Assembly (NCBI RefSeq): GCF_014698935.1
Contig: NZ_JACVMN010000004.1
Location: forward strand, 136,135 to 200,134
Direction of reading: 5' to 3'
Length of the DNA: 64,000 nt
DNA from: Flagellimonas sp. S3867
Lineage (GTDB): Bacteria > Bacteroidota > Bacteroidia > Flavobacteriales > Flavobacteriaceae
The notes under the pieces were generated by a model, which saw nothing but the letters and a program-made list of their open reading frames with translations, was not told where the DNA came from and made no database searches. The position numbers were made by a program, and so were the translations under genes. Positions 1 to 12,200 of the stretch are shown piece by piece (positions within the stretch are counted from its first letter, which is position 1; each line of letters starts with the position of its first letter).

Positions 1-240
1 CGGTATCGGGAAGGTCCGTCGCCGGGTCGTCGATCTCGTCGTTAACGTCATAGCCGTCGTTGACATCACTGCCCTCGTAGCCATCGTCAAGACCGTCGTT
101 GTCCGTATCGTTGCCCGTAAAGGCCTGATCAGGGATGCCATCAAAGTTGAAGTCATTACCCTCGTTGTTGTCGGCGACCATGTCGTTGTCACTGTCATCG
201 TCAAGGTAGTCCGGCATGTCCGTACCATCGGTATTCTCCG
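1..240. repeat. Copy A of a long in-frame repeat in the TSP3-like gene
   Basis: Bases 1-240 match bases 691-930 at 232 of 240 positions by direct reading. The offset is 690 bp, i.e. exactly 230 codons, so the duplication preserves the frame. The eight differences lie between 118 and 240; the first 117 bases are identical. The copy may continue beyond the left edge of the window. Confidence 0.93.
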
Positions 241-1921
241 GTGTCAGTCCGCCGATATAGGCAGAGTTCACACCTTGGTTGGCCTCATAGGTGGCCTCGT
301 CGTCATCGTTCGGGGCGATATAGGTCGCAGTGGGCTGTGCCTCAATATTATCTGGAATTCCATCGTCGTCACTGTCTATGTCCAAATGGTTCGGCCGGCC
401 GTCTCCATCACTGTCCAACGGGTCGGTCAAGGGGTCATCATCCCCATCTATATTGTGGTCCTCGACAGTGTCAAGGATCCCATCGTTGTCGTCATCAAGG
501 TCGACGCTGTCCGGTACCCCGTCATCGTCGGTATCGTCTCCGGGGCCATCGGGGTCCAGGTAGTCGGGGGTGCCGTCATCGTCCGTGTCATCGTTGGTCG
601 GGTCTCCGTCATCATCGATATCCTCATCAGGGGTGTCGATGCCGTCTCCGTCATCATCGAAGTCACGGTAGTTCACATCCTCAGTGCCATCGGTATCGGG
701 AAGGTCCGTCGCCGGGTCGTCGATCTCGTCGTTAACGTCATAGCCGTCGTTGACATCACTGCCCTCGTAGCCATCGTCAAGACCGTCGTTGTCCGTATCG
801 TTGCCCGTAAAGGCCTGGTCGGGTACGCCATCAAAGTTGAAGTCGTTGCCCTCGTTGTTGTCGGCGACCATGTCGTTGTCACTGTCATCGTCAAGGTAGT
901 CCGGCATGTCCGTACCATCGGTATTTTCTGGGTCAATTCCTTCGTCTCCGGTGCCTTCATATGCGTTGTCCAATCCATCATAATCGTCATCAGCTCCAGT
1001 TGGAGGTACGTATCCGGCTGTTGTTTGTCCTTCTACATTATCTGGAATTCCATCATTATCGGAATCAATATCTCTAAAATTGGGTAACGGGTCAGTATCA
1101 CTATTTATAGGAGTGATGCCTTCACCTGCGCCTGGGTAAGACTCATAATGGTCATCCAATCCATTCTTGTCCTTATCTATTCCACAAGGAGTCTGAATAT
1201 AACCCGGGTCTTGGGCTTCAATGTTATCTAAAATACCATCGTTGTCCGAATCAATATCCTTAAAGTCTTTGATATAATCACCATCCGTATCGATAGGAGT
1301 CAAGCCCCCACAGCTACCGGGAGTTTCTTCGTATGCATCATCCAATCCGTTACCATCCATGTCTTTTCCCGAAGGGGGAATATATCCGGATGTGGTTTGT
1401 GCTTCAACATTGTCTAGAATTCCGTCATTATCTGAGTCTATGTCCTTATAATCTGGAACGTGGTCATAATCGGTATCCACGGGAATCAATCCTCCACAAC
1501 TTCCAGGAGTTTCTTCATATGCATCATCCAACCCATTACCATCAACATCCTTACCTGAGGGCGGGATGTATCCATTTGTAGGTTGTGCTTCTATGTTATC
1601 GATTATTCCATCATCATCGGAATCTACATCCAAATAATCGGGAATGGTATCTCCATCTGTATCGGTAGGGTTGGTCCAATAGCAATCATCACCGTCCAAA
1701 TTTTCATCCTCAACGGTGTCGATAATTCCGTCGTTGTCTGAATCTATATCCTTGTTATCGGGAACACCATCACCATCGGTGTCGGTATAATACAATTCAT
1801 CTGCTTCCGAATTGATTGCACTAACCGGAGTTGCAATACATAGACAAAAGGCAATGAATACCGATGAAAAAAGACTATATGAAAGCTTTTTCTTAAGATT
1901 TAAGAAAGTAATTTTTTCCAT
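1..1921 (-). CDS. Secreted protein of thrombospondin type 3-like Asp-rich repeats (3' end outside window)
   Basis: The reading frame opens with ATG at 1921 and stays open for 640 codons to the left edge, so the C-terminus is missing. Residues 1 to about 36 form a signal peptide (basic LKKK, hydrophobic core, cut near PVSA). The rest is a string of acidic repeats of the form DxDxDGxxD and DSDNDGIxD, the calcium-binding signature of thrombospondin type 3 repeats, arranged as larger modules each ending near EAQ. Such proteins in Flavobacteriaceae are usually exported and often end in a type IX secretion sorting domain; that part cannot be seen here. The likely role is surface-exposed, calcium-stiffened structure or adhesion (inference). 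The distal half is visibly GC-richer than the proximal half and carries a near-identical 690-bp-offset duplication. Plus-strand open frames in this stretch are antisense artefacts of the repeats. Confidence 0.88.
   Translation of the reverse strand, partial: MEKITFLNLKKKLSYSLFSSVFIAFCLCIATPVSAINSEADELYYTDTDGDGVPDNKDIDSDNDGIIDTVEDENLDGDDCYWTNPTDTDGDTIPDYLDVDSDDDGIIDNIEAQPTNGYIPPSGKDVDGNGLDDAYEETPGSCGGLIPVDTDYDHVPDYKDIDSDNDGILDNVEAQTTSGYIPPSGKDMDGNGLDDAYEETPGSCGGLTPIDTDGDYIKDFKDIDSDNDGILDNIEAQDPGYIQTPCGIDKDKNGLDDHYESYPGAGEGITPINSDTDPLPNFRDIDSDNDGIPDNVEGQTTAGYVPPTGADDDYDGLDNAYEGTGDEGIDPENTDGTDMPDYLDDDSDNDMVADNNEGNDFNFDGVPDQAFTGNDTDNDGLDDGYEGSDVNDGYDVNDEIDDPATDLPDTDGTEDVNYRDFDDDGDGIDTPDEDIDDDGDPTNDDTDDDGTPDYLDPDGPGDDTDDDGVPDSVDLDDDNDGILDTVEDHNIDGDDDPLTDPLDSDGDGRPNHLDIDSDDDGIPDNIEAQPTATYIAPNDDDEATYEANQGVNSAYIGGLTPENTDGTDMPDYLDDDSDNDMVADNNEGNDFNFDGIPDQAFTGNDTDNDGLDDGYEGSDVNDGYDVNDEIDDPATDLPDT
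691..930. repeat. Copy B of the long in-frame repeat in the TSP3-like gene
   Basis: Partner of bases 1-240. Identity breaks off sharply after about 928, where this copy runs into the AT-richer, more diverged repeats and copy A continues with a different sequence. Encodes residues of the type [21 protein letters not shown]. Confidence 0.93.
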
Positions 1922-2314
1922 AATGATAGTTTTGGTCAACTAATCACCATGGCATGAGCGTTCTCGAACATGTAAGAAAATGGGGCTCTTCTTAACTTTT
2001 AGTGGTTTTCTTTGGTACTACCGACCACCTTTTGTACGCATAATTAGTGCATTTAGGGTGCATCACCTATTTTAATCGACAAAAAGCGTATTCTTCGTTA
2101 TTACTTGCCACTATTATTTATACGCACTGTATTACAAAAAGGATTATGGCCTAGTAAAAAACCAAAAATTCCACTGTGCGAAAATTACTCTACTTTTTTG
2201 TTTTTAGGGCAAGTTTTTTCCTGTTTTTTGTCATCATAATATCAACAATAGCATAGAATATTCATTATTCATTTAATAAGAGATAATTACGCTATTTTTG
2301 CCGAAATTTTGTAG
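1922..2314. other. Intergenic region between divergent genes, no gene seen
   Basis: AT-rich spacer of 393 bp between the leftward repeat-protein gene and rightward prfC. I see no plausible coding frame, tRNA or strong terminator. It should hold both divergent promoters; only the prfC-proximal one has a recognisable -7 element. Confidence 0.6.
2293..2300 (+). promoter_or_regulatory. Candidate prfC -7 promoter element
   Basis: TATTTTTG matches the Bacteroidota -7 consensus TAnnTTTG and lies 14 bp before the prfC ATG. No TTG is found at the usual -33 distance, so the call rests on the -7 box alone. Confidence 0.4.
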
Positions 2315-3907
2315 ATGGATTTTGACAAGGAAATAGCAAGGCGAAGAACTTTTGGTATTATATCCCACCCTGATGCGGGGAAAACCACGTTAACCGAAAA
2401 ACTCCTTTTGTTCGGTGGTGCCATTCAGGAAGCTGGTGCTGTTAAAAACAACAAAATCAAGAAATCTGCCACCAGTGATTTCATGGAAATTGAACGACAA
2501 CGGGGTATTTCTGTCGCGACCTCCGTTCTTGCATTTATCTACAATGACAAAAAAATCAACATTCTTGATACTCCAGGTCACAAAGATTTTGCCGAGGATA
2601 CATTTAGGACACTTACGGCTGTTGATAGTGTAATTGTGGTCATAGATGTTGCCAAGGGTGTAGAGGAGCAGACTGAAAAATTGGTCGAGGTATGTCGAAT
2701 GCGTAATATTCCGATGATTGTTTTTATCAACAAATTAGACCGTGAAGGAAAGGATGCTTTTGACTTATTGGATGAGGTTGAACAAAAATTAGGCCTCTCG
2801 GTTACCCCACTTAGTTTTCCCATTGGAATGGGTTATGATTTCAAGGGAATCTATAACATTTACGAAAAGAACATAAATCTGTTTAGTGGTAATAGCAAGC
2901 AGAATATTGAAGATACTATCGCTTTTGATGACATAGAGAATCCAGAATTGGAGAAAATTATTGGTGAGGCTTCTGCTGAGGAACTTCGTGATAATTTGGA
3001 GCTTGCCACCGGGGTCTATCCTGAATTTGATAAAGCGTCTTACTTAAATGGAACTCAACAACCTGTATTTTTTGGCTCGGCCCTGAATAATTTTGGTGTA
3101 CGTGAGTTGTTGGATTGCTTTGTGGATATTGCTCCACCACCCCGAGCTAAAATGGCTGAAGAACGTATGGTTGAGGCGGATGAGAAGGATTTTTCGGGAT
3201 TTGTTTTCAAAATCCATGCAAATATGGACCCCAAACATCGTGATCGCTTAGCCTTTATCAAAATAGTGTCAGGAACGTTTGAGCGTAACAAACCGTATCT
3301 GCATGTTAGACAAGATAAAAAACTTAAGTTTTCAAGCCCCAATGCGTTTTTTGCTGAGAAAAAAGAAATTGTTGATATTTCGTATCCAGGTGATATTGTT
3401 GGGTTGCATGATACTGGGAACTTCAAAATTGGAGATACTTTGACCAGTGGTGAAAAATTGCATTACAGAGGCATTCCAAGTTTTTCCCCAGAACATTTTA
3501 GGTATATCAACAATGCCGACCCCATGAAAGCCAAACAGCTTTATAAGGGTATTGACCAACTTATGGATGAAGGTGTTGCTCAGCTGTTCACATTGGAACT
3601 TAACGGCAGAAAAGTTATTGGAACTGTAGGAGCTCTGCAGTACGAGGTTATTCAATATCGATTGGAACACGAATATGGTGCCAAGTGTACTTATGAAAAT
3701 TTTCCGGTCCACAAAGCTTGTTGGGTAGATGCAGAGGACCCAAATGGGGAAGAATTCAAGGAGTTTAAAAGGGTGAAACAAAAGTTTTTGGCCATAGATA
3801 AGCGAGGTCAAATGGTGTTTTTGGCAGATTCGGCATTCTCGCTTCAAATGACGCAGCAGAAATATCCATCTGTAAAGCTGCGCTTTACTTCGGAGGTCAC
3901 GGCGTAA
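2315..3907 (+). CDS. prfC: Peptide chain release factor 3
   Basis: 530 residues, the normal length of RF3, a translational GTPase that removes RF1/RF2 from the ribosome after peptide release. The G1 loop HPDAGKTT lies near residue 18, the effector/switch II motif DTPGHKDF near 86, and the G4 motif NKLD near 141, followed by EF-G-like domains II and III. The start MDFDKEIARRRTFGIISHPD is standard for the family. No Shine-Dalgarno site precedes it, which is usual in this phylum. It is divergent from the repeat-protein gene and not obviously in an operon; a small membrane protein follows after 102 bp with its own leader. Confidence 0.97.
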   Translation: MDFDKEIARRRTFGIISHPDAGKTTLTEKLLLFGGAIQEAGAVKNNKIKKSATSDFMEIERQRGISVATSVLAFIYNDKKINILDTPGHKDFAEDTFRTLTAVDSVIVVIDVAKGVEEQTEKLVEVCRMRNIPMIVFINKLDREGKDAFDLLDEVEQKLGLSVTPLSFPIGMGYDFKGIYNIYEKNINLFSGNSKQNIEDTIAFDDIENPELEKIIGEASAEELRDNLELATGVYPEFDKASYLNGTQQPVFFGSALNNFGVRELLDCFVDIAPPPRAKMAEERMVEADEKDFSGFVFKIHANMDPKHRDRLAFIKIVSGTFERNKPYLHVRQDKKLKFSSPNAFFAEKKEIVDISYPGDIVGLHDTGNFKIGDTLTSGEKLHYRGIPSFSPEHFRYINNADPMKAKQLYKGIDQLMDEGVAQLFTLELNGRKVIGTVGALQYEVIQYRLEHEYGAKCTYENFPVHKACWVDAEDPNGEEFKEFKRVKQKFLAIDKRGQMVFLADSAFSLQMTQQKYPSVKLRFTSEVTA

Positions 3908-4009
3908 CACTAATCTTGATTATTTAGCCGGTATCTAAATCATTGAAAACAAGGTACATTTCTACTTTTTTTGTACTTTATCCCTTATAATCACTAAATA
4001 ACCATTATT

Positions 4010-4447
4010 ATGACTGCAGATTCTACCAATAAACCACCTGTATGGTTCTGGGTGGTAAGTGTTATTGCTCTTTTATGGAATATTATGGGTGTAATGGCCT
4101 ATTTGGGCCAAGCATACATTAGTATTGAAGATTTAGAGCAAATGACCCAAGCTCAACGAGAACTTTTTGAAGCTCAACCCGCATGGGTTACCGCGGCATT
4201 TGCTATTGCTGTTTTTGGCGGAACGTTGGGTTGTATTGCTCTTTTACTACGAAAAAAATGGGCTAAACCTGTATTTTTAATATCCTTAATAGGGGTTCTT
4301 GCGCAATTTGTCTATGGCCTTTTTCTAAGTAATACTATAGAGGTATACGGTAATCAGGCCATTTTTATGCCGATTTTGGTTATCGTGGTTGCAGTATTGT
4401 TGCTTCTTATTGCGAAAAAGGGTATCGAAAAAGGATGGTTGTCCTAA
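4010..4447 (+). CDS. Small four-helix membrane protein of unknown function
   Basis: 145 residues with four hydrophobic segments at about 11-32, 62-83, 88-108 and 120-140, and short charged loops. Similar small proteins in Bacteroidota are sometimes labelled sugar transporter, but nothing in the sequence supports a transport substrate. The second loop carries a polar stretch (EDLEQMTQAQRELFEAQPAW) between helices 1 and 2. The gene stands alone and ends at a bidirectional terminator shared with the convergent DUF3467 gene. Function not recognised. Confidence 0.85.
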   Translation: MTADSTNKPPVWFWVVSVIALLWNIMGVMAYLGQAYISIEDLEQMTQAQRELFEAQPAWVTAAFAIAVFGGTLGCIALLLRKKWAKPVFLISLIGVLAQFVYGLFLSNTIEVYGNQAIFMPILVIVVAVLLLLIAKKGIEKGWLS

Positions 4448-4465
4448 CTACACAATCTCATTAAC

Positions 4466-4499
4466 AAAAAAAGCCTGACTAAATAGTCAGGCTTTTTTT
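4466..4499. terminator. Bidirectional intrinsic terminator
   Basis: Perfect stem GCCTGACT/AGTCAGGC around a short loop (4473-4492), flanked by an A-run on the left and a T-run on the right, so it works in both directions. It separates the convergent membrane-protein gene and the DUF3467 gene. Confidence 0.92.
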
Positions 4500-4502
4500 G
4501 TT

Positions 4503-4814
4503 TTATGCTTCTCCCGTAGGTCCAAAATTCATAGGAATGGGAGGTTGCTCATAGTCCTTAATAGTCCCGTGTGCTTTTTCAAACCTTGAGACATTATCGC
4601 TCAAAGCCTTTAAAAATTTCTTGGCATGCTGCGGGGTTAAAACAATCCTGCTCTTCACTTTTGCCTTTGGAGCACCGGGCATCATGCTAATAAAATCCAC
4701 AACAAATTCGGATACTGAGTGATTTATGATCGCCAAATTGGAATAAATCCCCTCAGCTGTTTTTTCGTCCAGTTCTATATTAATCTGCTTCTGATTTTTA
4801 TCGTTCTCGGCCAT
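4503..4814 (-). CDS. DUF3467 family protein
   Basis: 103 residues from the ATG at 4814 (an upstream TTG at 4820 is less likely). The core IELDEKTAEGIYSNLAIINHS and the later FVVDFISMMPGAPKAKVKSRIVLTP match the DUF3467 pattern, a small beta-rich family found across Bacteroidota just downstream of rpoC. Function unknown. The last residues are PIPMNFGPTGEA. The gene follows rpoC after a terminator hairpin, so it is transcribed at reduced level by read-through or from its own promoter. The conserved placement suggests only a general link with transcription or translation. Confidence 0.88.
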   Translation of the reverse strand: MAENDKNQKQINIELDEKTAEGIYSNLAIINHSVSEFVVDFISMMPGAPKAKVKSRIVLTPQHAKKFLKALSDNVSRFEKAHGTIKDYEQPPIPMNFGPTGEA

Positions 4815-4833
4815 TATCAATTTCGATTTAAAT

Positions 4834-4866
4834 AAAAAAAGAAAACCCTGACAGTTGCCAGGGTTT
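4834..4866 (-). terminator. rpoC terminator
   Basis: Inverted repeat AAACCCTG (4843-4850) with CAGGGTTT (4859-4866). On the minus strand it is followed by a T-rich tract (complement of the A-run at 4834-4842). It lies directly after the rpoC stop codon. Confidence 0.85.
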
Positions 4867-4871
4867 GTATA

Positions 4872-7800
4872 TTAAAATTTGAATTCCTCTTTTCGGGCCA
4901 TAATCTCATCGTATTCTTCTTTTGATCCTACAATGATACTATCGTAATCCCTCATACCGGTACCAGCAGGAATCTTATGTCCTACAATAACGTTCTCCTT
5001 CAATCCTTCCAAAGTATCTACTTTACCACTTACAGCAGCTTCGTTCAATACTTTAGTGGTTTCCTGGAACGATGCTGCAGAGATGAACGATTTTGTCTGA
5101 AGCGAAGCTCGGGTAATACCTTGCAAGATTGGAGTTGCCGTTGCAGCAACTGCATCTCTTGCCGTAACCAAAGTTTTGTCTTCTCTACGCAAAATTGAAT
5201 TTTCATCCCTAAGCGCTCTAGCAGAAATAATCTGACCAGCTTTAAGGTTTTCGGAATCTCCAGCTTCTTCAACCACTTTTTGTCCGAAAATCTCATCATT
5301 CTCACGGATGAAGTCATCTTTGTGCACCAATTGATTCTCCAAGAAAGTAGTGTCACCAGAATCTTCAATACGTACTTTGCGCATCATCTGACGTACAACA
5401 ACCTCAAAGTGCTTATCGTTAATCTTCACACCTTGCAGTCGATATACTTCTTGAACTTCGTTTACCAAATATTGCTGTACTGCAGATGGTCCTTTAATGG
5501 CCAAGATATCTTCTGGCGTAATTGATCCATCAGACAATGGCATACCGGCACGAACGTAATCGTTCTCCTGTACCAAAATCTGGTTGGACAATTTCACCAA
5601 GTATTTCTTGATCTCTTCTGTTTTGGACTCGATGATTATCTCACGGTTACCACGCTTGATTTTTCCGAAGGAAACTACACCGTCAATTTCAGAAACAACA
5701 GCTGGATTGGATGGGTTACGTGCTTCAAAAAGCTCGGTTACCCTTGGAAGACCTCCTGTAATATCCCCTGCTTTAGCAGATTTACGTGGAATCTTCACCA
5801 AAATCTTACCTTCTTTAATCTTATCACCATCGTCCACCATAATGTGTGAACCAACAGGTAAGTTGTAAGAACGCAAGGTTTCTCCTTTACCATCCTTGAT
5901 CAATAGGGTTGGGATAAGTTTCTTGTTTCTAGATTCAGAAATTACCTTTTCTTGGAAACCAGTCTGTTCGTCAATCTCCACTTGATAAGTAACCCCTTGC
6001 TCAATATTCTCATAGGCAATTTGCCCAGTGAACTCAGAAACGATAACTCCGTTATATGGATCCCACTGACAAATTACAGTGCCGGGTTTGATCTTGGCTC
6101 CATTTTTCACAAACAACTGTGAACCGTAAGGGATGTTATTTGTACTTAGCGTTATACCAGTATTGGCGTCTACGACCTTGATTTCGGAGGTTCTGGAGAT
6201 TACAATATTGGCCTTTTCGCCTTCACTGTTTTCGCCAACCACTGTTCTAAGGTCTTCGATTTCCGCAACACCTTCAAATTTGGCTTCAAGTTTGTTATCC
6301 TCAGAAATGTTACCTGCAATACCACCCACGTGGAAGGTACGCAAGGTCAACTGGGTTCCTGGTTCACCAATGGATTGTGCCGCAACAACACCAACAGCTT
6401 CACCTCGTTGAACCATTTTATTGGTCGCCAAGTTTCTACCGTAACATTTTGCACAAATTCCTTTTGGTGCTTCACACGTTAATGCTGAACGCACTTCAAT
6501 GCTTTCGATTGGAGCCGCCTCAATTCTTTTCACATCCGCTTCAGAGATTTGCTGACCTGCAGTCAACAACAACTCCTCATTTAATGGATTGTATACATCG
6601 TGTAATGAAACTCTACCAAGAATTCTTTCTCCAAGAGTTTCAACTACCTCTTCATTCTTCTTCAATGGCTTCACTTCAATACCTCTCAAGGTACCACAGT
6701 CATCAATATTGATGATCACATCTTGCGAAACATCTACCAAACGTCTTGTTAAGTATCCAGCATCCGCAGTTTTCAAAGCGGTATCCGCTAGACCTTTACG
6801 AGCACCGTGAGTCGAAATAAAGTATTCCAAAATCGATAATCCTTCCTTAAAGTTGGAAAGAATCGGGTTTTCAATAATTTCACCACCACCTGCAGTCGAT
6901 TTTTTAGGCTTGGCCATCAAACCACGCATACCGGTCAACTGACGAATCTGCTCTTTGGAACCCCTTGCACCAGAATCCAACATCATATATACCGAGTTGA
7001 ACCCTTGTTTGTCTTCACGAATTCGCTTCATAGCCAACTCTGTCAACATTGCATTAGTGGAGGTCCAAACATCAATAACCTGATTGTATCTTTCGTTATT
7101 GGTGATAAGTCCCATGTTATAGTTCATCATAATACCATCAACCTGCTCATTGGCGTCATTGATCATATCATGCTTCTCTGGTGGAATAATAATATCACCT
7201 AGACTGAAGGACAGACCTCCTTTAAAGGCGTTATCATAACCCATGGTTTTGATTTTATCCAAGAACTCTGCGGTTGCAGGAACATCGGTAACAGCAAGTA
7301 TATCCCCAATAATGTTTCTTAAGGATTTTTTATTCAAAACGGTATTGATGTATCCAGCTTGTTCTGGTACAACACTGTTGAACAATACACGACCAACTGT
7401 AGTCTTGATAATTTGGTTTACAAGCTCTCCTTCTTCATTAAAATCCTTAGCTCTAACCTTGATACCAGCATTCAATTCAACTTTTCCTTCGTTGAATGCA
7501 ATCTCTACCTCTTCTGCAGAATAGAAAGTCAATCCTTCACCTAATACAGGCTCTTCTTTGGTAGATTTTTTCTCCTTGGTCATATAGTATAGACCCAAAA
7601 CCATATCCTGCGAAGGAACGGTAATTGGAGAACCATTTGCAGGGTTCAAGATATTTTGTGAAGCCAACATTAACAATTGTGCTTCCAAAATAGCTTCAGG
7701 TCCCAATGGTAAGTGAACAGCCATCTGGTCGCCATCAAAATCCGCATTAAATGCCGTACATGCCAATGGGTGCAAACGGATTGCTTTACCTTCAATCAGT

Positions 7801-9170
7801 TTTGGCTGGAAAGCCTGAATACCCAATCTGTGCAATGTTGGGGCCCGGTTCAATAATACCGGATGTCCTTTAAGGACATTCTCCAGGATATCCCAAACTA
7901 CAGGTTCCTTTTTATCTATAATCTTCTTGGCCGACTTTACTGTTTTTACAATACCTCTTTCAATCAATTTTCTGATTACGAAAGGTTTGTACAGCTCAGC
8001 AGCCATATCTTTTGGTAGACCACATTCGTACAACTTCATTTCAGGTCCAACCACAATTACCGAACGAGCAGAGTAATCCACACGTTTACCTAATAGGTTT
8101 TGACGGAAACGACCTTGTTTACCTTTCAAGGAATCTGAAAGGGATTTAAGTGGTCTGTTTGATTCAGTTTTTACGGCAGAAGCTTTTCGCGTATTATCGA
8201 AAAGTGAATCTACTGCTTCTTGAAGCATACGTTTCTCGTTTCTCAAGATTACCTCAGGAGCTTTGATTTCCATCAATCGCTTTAAACGATTGTTTCGGAT
8301 AATTACCCTACGGTATAGATCATTCAAATCTGAAGTTGCAAAACGACCACCATCTAATGGAACCAATGGACGCAATTCTGGTGGAATAACGGGAACAACC
8401 TTCATGATCATCCACTCTGGGTTGTTTTCCCGGTTATTCTGAGATTCACGCAAGGCTTCAACAACTTGAAGTCTTTTTAAGGCTTCGGTCTTACGTTGCT
8501 TAGAAGTTTCAGTGTTTGCTTTGTGTCTTAGACTATAGGAAAGTTCTTCCAAGTCGATTCTTGACAACAAGTCAATCAAACACTCAGCACCCATCTTAGC
8601 GATGAACTTGTTAGGATCGGAATCTTCCAAATATTGGTTTTCTTGTGGAAGTGTTTCAAGGATGTTCAAATACTCCTCTTCCGTCAAGAAGTCCATTTTG
8701 TTGATTTCTTCTCCTTCAGGGCCTTTGGCTTCACCCGCTTGTATGACCACATATCTTTCATAATAGATGATCATATCCAATTTCTTGGAAGGTAATCCCA
8801 ATAGGTATCCTATTTTATTTGGAAGTGAACGGAAATACCAGATGTGCGCAACTGGAACCACAAGATTAATGTGTCCAACACGGTCTCTACGTACTTTTTT
8901 CTCAGTTACTTCCACACCACAACGATCACAAACAATTCCGCGGTAACGGATACGCTTGTATTTTCCACAGGCACATTCGTAATCCTTTACAGGGCCGAAT
9001 ATACGCTCACAGAACAACCCATCGCGCTCAGGCTTATGGGTTCTGTAGTTAATGGTCTCAGGTTTTAAAACCTCTCCTCTTGACTCTGCCAAAATAGACT
9101 CTGGCGAAGCCAATCCAATAGAAATTTTGTCAAACCTTTTTGGTGCGTTATTATCTTTTATTCTAGCCAT
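4872..9170 (-). CDS. rpoC: DNA-directed RNA polymerase subunit beta'
   Basis: 1432 residues, full length for Bacteroidota beta'. The N-terminal zinc ribbon shows [19 protein letters not shown] near residues 66-85. The catalytic Mg-binding loop NADFDGDQM lies near residue 475. The second zinc site appears as [15 protein letters not shown] in the C-terminal half. The C-terminus [18 protein letters not shown] is intact. It lies 43 bp downstream of rpoB in the standard rplKAJL-rpoBC transcription unit. Confidence 0.99.
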   Translation of the reverse strand: MARIKDNNAPKRFDKISIGLASPESILAESRGEVLKPETINYRTHKPERDGLFCERIFGPVKDYECACGKYKRIRYRGIVCDRCGVEVTEKKVRRDRVGHINLVVPVAHIWYFRSLPNKIGYLLGLPSKKLDMIIYYERYVVIQAGEAKGPEGEEINKMDFLTEEEYLNILETLPQENQYLEDSDPNKFIAKMGAECLIDLLSRIDLEELSYSLRHKANTETSKQRKTEALKRLQVVEALRESQNNRENNPEWMIMKVVPVIPPELRPLVPLDGGRFATSDLNDLYRRVIIRNNRLKRLMEIKAPEVILRNEKRMLQEAVDSLFDNTRKASAVKTESNRPLKSLSDSLKGKQGRFRQNLLGKRVDYSARSVIVVGPEMKLYECGLPKDMAAELYKPFVIRKLIERGIVKTVKSAKKIIDKKEPVVWDILENVLKGHPVLLNRAPTLHRLGIQAFQPKLIEGKAIRLHPLACTAFNADFDGDQMAVHLPLGPEAILEAQLLMLASQNILNPANGSPITVPSQDMVLGLYYMTKEKKSTKEEPVLGEGLTFYSAEEVEIAFNEGKVELNAGIKVRAKDFNEEGELVNQIIKTTVGRVLFNSVVPEQAGYINTVLNKKSLRNIIGDILAVTDVPATAEFLDKIKTMGYDNAFKGGLSFSLGDIIIPPEKHDMINDANEQVDGIMMNYNMGLITNNERYNQVIDVWTSTNAMLTELAMKRIREDKQGFNSVYMMLDSGARGSKEQIRQLTGMRGLMAKPKKSTAGGGEIIENPILSNFKEGLSILEYFISTHGARKGLADTALKTADAGYLTRRLVDVSQDVIINIDDCGTLRGIEVKPLKKNEEVVETLGERILGRVSLHDVYNPLNEELLLTAGQQISEADVKRIEAAPIESIEVRSALTCEAPKGICAKCYGRNLATNKMVQRGEAVGVVAAQSIGEPGTQLTLRTFHVGGIAGNISEDNKLEAKFEGVAEIEDLRTVVGENSEGEKANIVISRTSEIKVVDANTGITLSTNNIPYGSQLFVKNGAKIKPGTVICQWDPYNGVIVSEFTGQIAYENIEQGVTYQVEIDEQTGFQEKVISESRNKKLIPTLLIKDGKGETLRSYNLPVGSHIMVDDGDKIKEGKILVKIPRKSAKAGDITGGLPRVTELFEARNPSNPAVVSEIDGVVSFGKIKRGNREIIIESKTEEIKKYLVKLSNQILVQENDYVRAGMPLSDGSITPEDILAIKGPSAVQQYLVNEVQEVYRLQGVKINDKHFEVVVRQMMRKVRIEDSGDTTFLENQLVHKDDFIRENDEIFGQKVVEEAGDSENLKAGQIISARALRDENSILRREDKTLVTARDAVAATATPILQGITRASLQTKSFISAASFQETTKVLNEAAVSGKVDTLEGLKENVIVGHKIPAGTGMRDYDSIIVGSKEEYDEIMARKEEFKF

Positions 9171-9213
9171 AATACTATGGAGATGATATGATTAAAAATG
9201 CTTAAATTTTGTT

Positions 9214-12200
9214 CTATTCTTCCAATCTGATATCCAAACCTAATCCCTTAAGTTCGTGCATCAATACGTTGAAAGATTCTGGCAATCCAGGTTCTGGCAT
9301 AGTCTCACCTTTTACAATGGACTCATAGGTCTTGGCCCTTCCGATAACGTCATCGGATTTAACAGTCAAGATTTCACGTAGGGTAGCTGAAGCTCCATAA
9401 GCTTCCAATGCCCAAACTTCCATCTCACCAAAACGCTGACCACCAAACTGGGCTTTACCACCCAATGGTTGTTGCGTGATCAACGAATAAGGTCCAATAG
9501 ATCTGGCGTGCATCTTGTCATCTACCATGTGTCCTAATTTCAACATGTAGATCACACCAACTGTTGCTGCTTGATCAAAACGTTTACCAGTACCACCGTC
9601 ATACAGATGCGTGTGTCCAAATCTTGGCACTCCAGCTTCATCTGTATATTCGTTGATTTGATCCAATGTGGCCCCATCGAAAATTGGAGTTCCGTATTTT
9701 TTGCCCAGCTTTAAACCTGCCCAACCAAGAACAGTTTCGTAAATCTGACCAATGTTCATACGTGATGGTACCCCCAGCGGATTCAATACGATATCCACAG
9801 GTGTTCCATCTTCCAAGAATGGCATATCTTCTTGACGAACAATTCGTGCAACGATACCTTTGTTACCGTGACGACCTGCCATTTTATCGCCAACTTTCAA
9901 CTTACGTTTTTTAGCGATGTAAACCTTGGCCAATTTCATGATACCTGCAGGAAGTTCATCTCCAACAGAGATGGTAAACTTGTCTCTTCTTAGGTTTCCT
10001 TGAATGTCGTTCAACTTGATTTTGTAGTTGTGCAACAAATCGGCAACCAAAGCATTGGTAGTATCGTCAGTTGTCCAGCTTCCACCAATCAAGTGAGCGA
10101 AATCATCAACGGAGTTCAACATTTTGATGGTGTATTTCTTTCCTTTTGGAAGTACTTCTTCACCCAAATCGTTCATTACACCTTGTGATGTTTTCCCGTT
10201 GATCAATCCAAAGAGTTTCTCAATGAGAACATCCTTCAATTGCTGGAACTTCACTTCATAATCCATCTCCAATCTGGTGATGGCTTCTTTGTCCTCAGAG
10301 CGCTTACGCTTGTCCTTTATAGAACGAGAGAACAATTTTTTATCGATAACGACACCTCTTAAGGAAGGTGAAGCTTTAAGTGAAGCATCTTTTACATCCC
10401 CAGCTTTATCACCAAAGATGGCACGAAGTAATTTTTCTTCTGGTGTTGGGTCAGATTCCCCTTTTGGAGTAATCTTACCAATTAAAATATCACCAGGCTT
10501 TACTTCGGCTCCGATACGAATCATACCGTATTCGTCCAAATCCTTAGTAGCTTCTTCAGAAACGTTAGGGATGTCATTCGTCAACTCCTCAGCACCTAAT
10601 TTTGTATCCCTTACTTCCAAGGCATACTCATCAATGTGTATGGATGTGAAGATATCTTCGCGAACTACTTTTTCAGAAATCACGATCGCATCTTCAAAGT
10701 TGTACCCTTTCCATGGCATAAATGCCACTTTCATGTTTCTACCTAATGCCAATTCACCTTTCTGGGTTGCATAACCTTCACAAAGTACTTGACCTCTTTT
10801 TACCTTATCGCCTTTTTGGACAATAGGTTTTAGGTTGATACTGGTACCTTGGTTGGTCTTTCTAAACTTGACCAACTCGTAGGTTTTAGAATCTTCTTCG
10901 AAGCTCACCAAACGTTCTTCTTCTGATCTAGAATACTTGATAGTGATTTTTTGAGCATCAACATATTCAACAACACCATCTCCTTCAGCATTGATCAATA
11001 CCCTAGAATCTGTAGCTACTTGTCTTTCCAAACCAGTACCCACAATTGGAGATTCTGGTCTAAGTAATGGAACGGCCTGACGCATCATGTTTGATCCCAT
11101 CAAAGCACGGTTCGCATCATCATGCTCCAAGAAAGGAATCAATGAAGCGGAAATGGAAGCAATCTGGTTAGGGGCAACATCGGTGTAGTTTACCTCAGAT
11201 GGGTCAACAACCGGGAAATCGCCTTCTTCACGAGCAATTACTTTGTCTTCCTCGATTTTCCCTTTGGCATCCATTGGAATGTTGGCCTGGGAAATCTTCA
11301 TTCCTTCTTCTTCCTCAGCACTTAAATATGTGTATTCTTTAGTATTAACAACACCATTTTCCACTTTGCGGTAAGGTGTTTCCAAGAAGCCCATTGGGTT
11401 AACCTTGGCAAATACTGAAAGTGAAGAAATCAAACCAATGTTTGGTCCTTCAGGCGTTTCAATAGGACAAAGTCTTCCGTAGTGCGTATAGTGAACGTCA
11501 CGAACCTCGAAACCTGCTCTTTCACGTGAAAGACCTCCAGGTCCAAGTGCGGACAATCTTCTCTTGTGTGTAATCTCTGCCAATGGATTGGTTTGATCCA
11601 TAAATTGAGATAGCTGGTTTGTTCCAAAGAACGAGTTGATCACAGAAGACAAGGTCTTTGCGTTGATCAAATCAATTGGCGTAAACACCTCATTATCACG
11701 AACGTTCATACGCTCACGAATGGTACGTGCCATACGGGCCAAACCAACACCAAACTGAGAGGACAACTGCTCACCTACGGTTCTTACACGACGGTTAGAC
11801 AAGTGATCGATATCATCAATCTCCGCTTTGGAGTTGATCAACTCAATTAGGTACTTGATAATGGTAATGATATCTTCCTTGGTCAAGACCTGCTTGTCCA
11901 TTCCAATATCCAACTGCAACTTCTTGTTCATTCTGTAACGACCAACTTCACCTAGGTTGTAACGTTGATCGGAGAAGAACAATTTGTCGATAATACCACG
12001 CGCCGTTTCTTCATCTGGCGGCTCGGCATTACGCAATTGTCTATAAATATGTTCTACCGCTTCTTTTTCAGAGTTGGTAGGGTCTTTTTGCAATGTATTG
12101 TGAATAATTGCGTAATCAGACTGTGCGTTGTTCTCTTTGTGAAGTAGAATCGTCTTCACATCGGCATCGATGATTTCATCCACGTGCTCTTTTTCAAGAA

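Noticed and set aside
1..930. CRISPR-like array from the regular short repeats
   Set aside because: The periodicity is codon-based (Asp-rich calcium-binding repeats), with an uninterrupted reading frame and no unique spacers.
241..1087. Plus-strand open frames (164 and 270 codons) over the repeat gene
   Set aside because: They are antisense to a well-supported minus-strand gene with a signal peptide; their biased composition mirrors the GAC/GTC-rich repeats.
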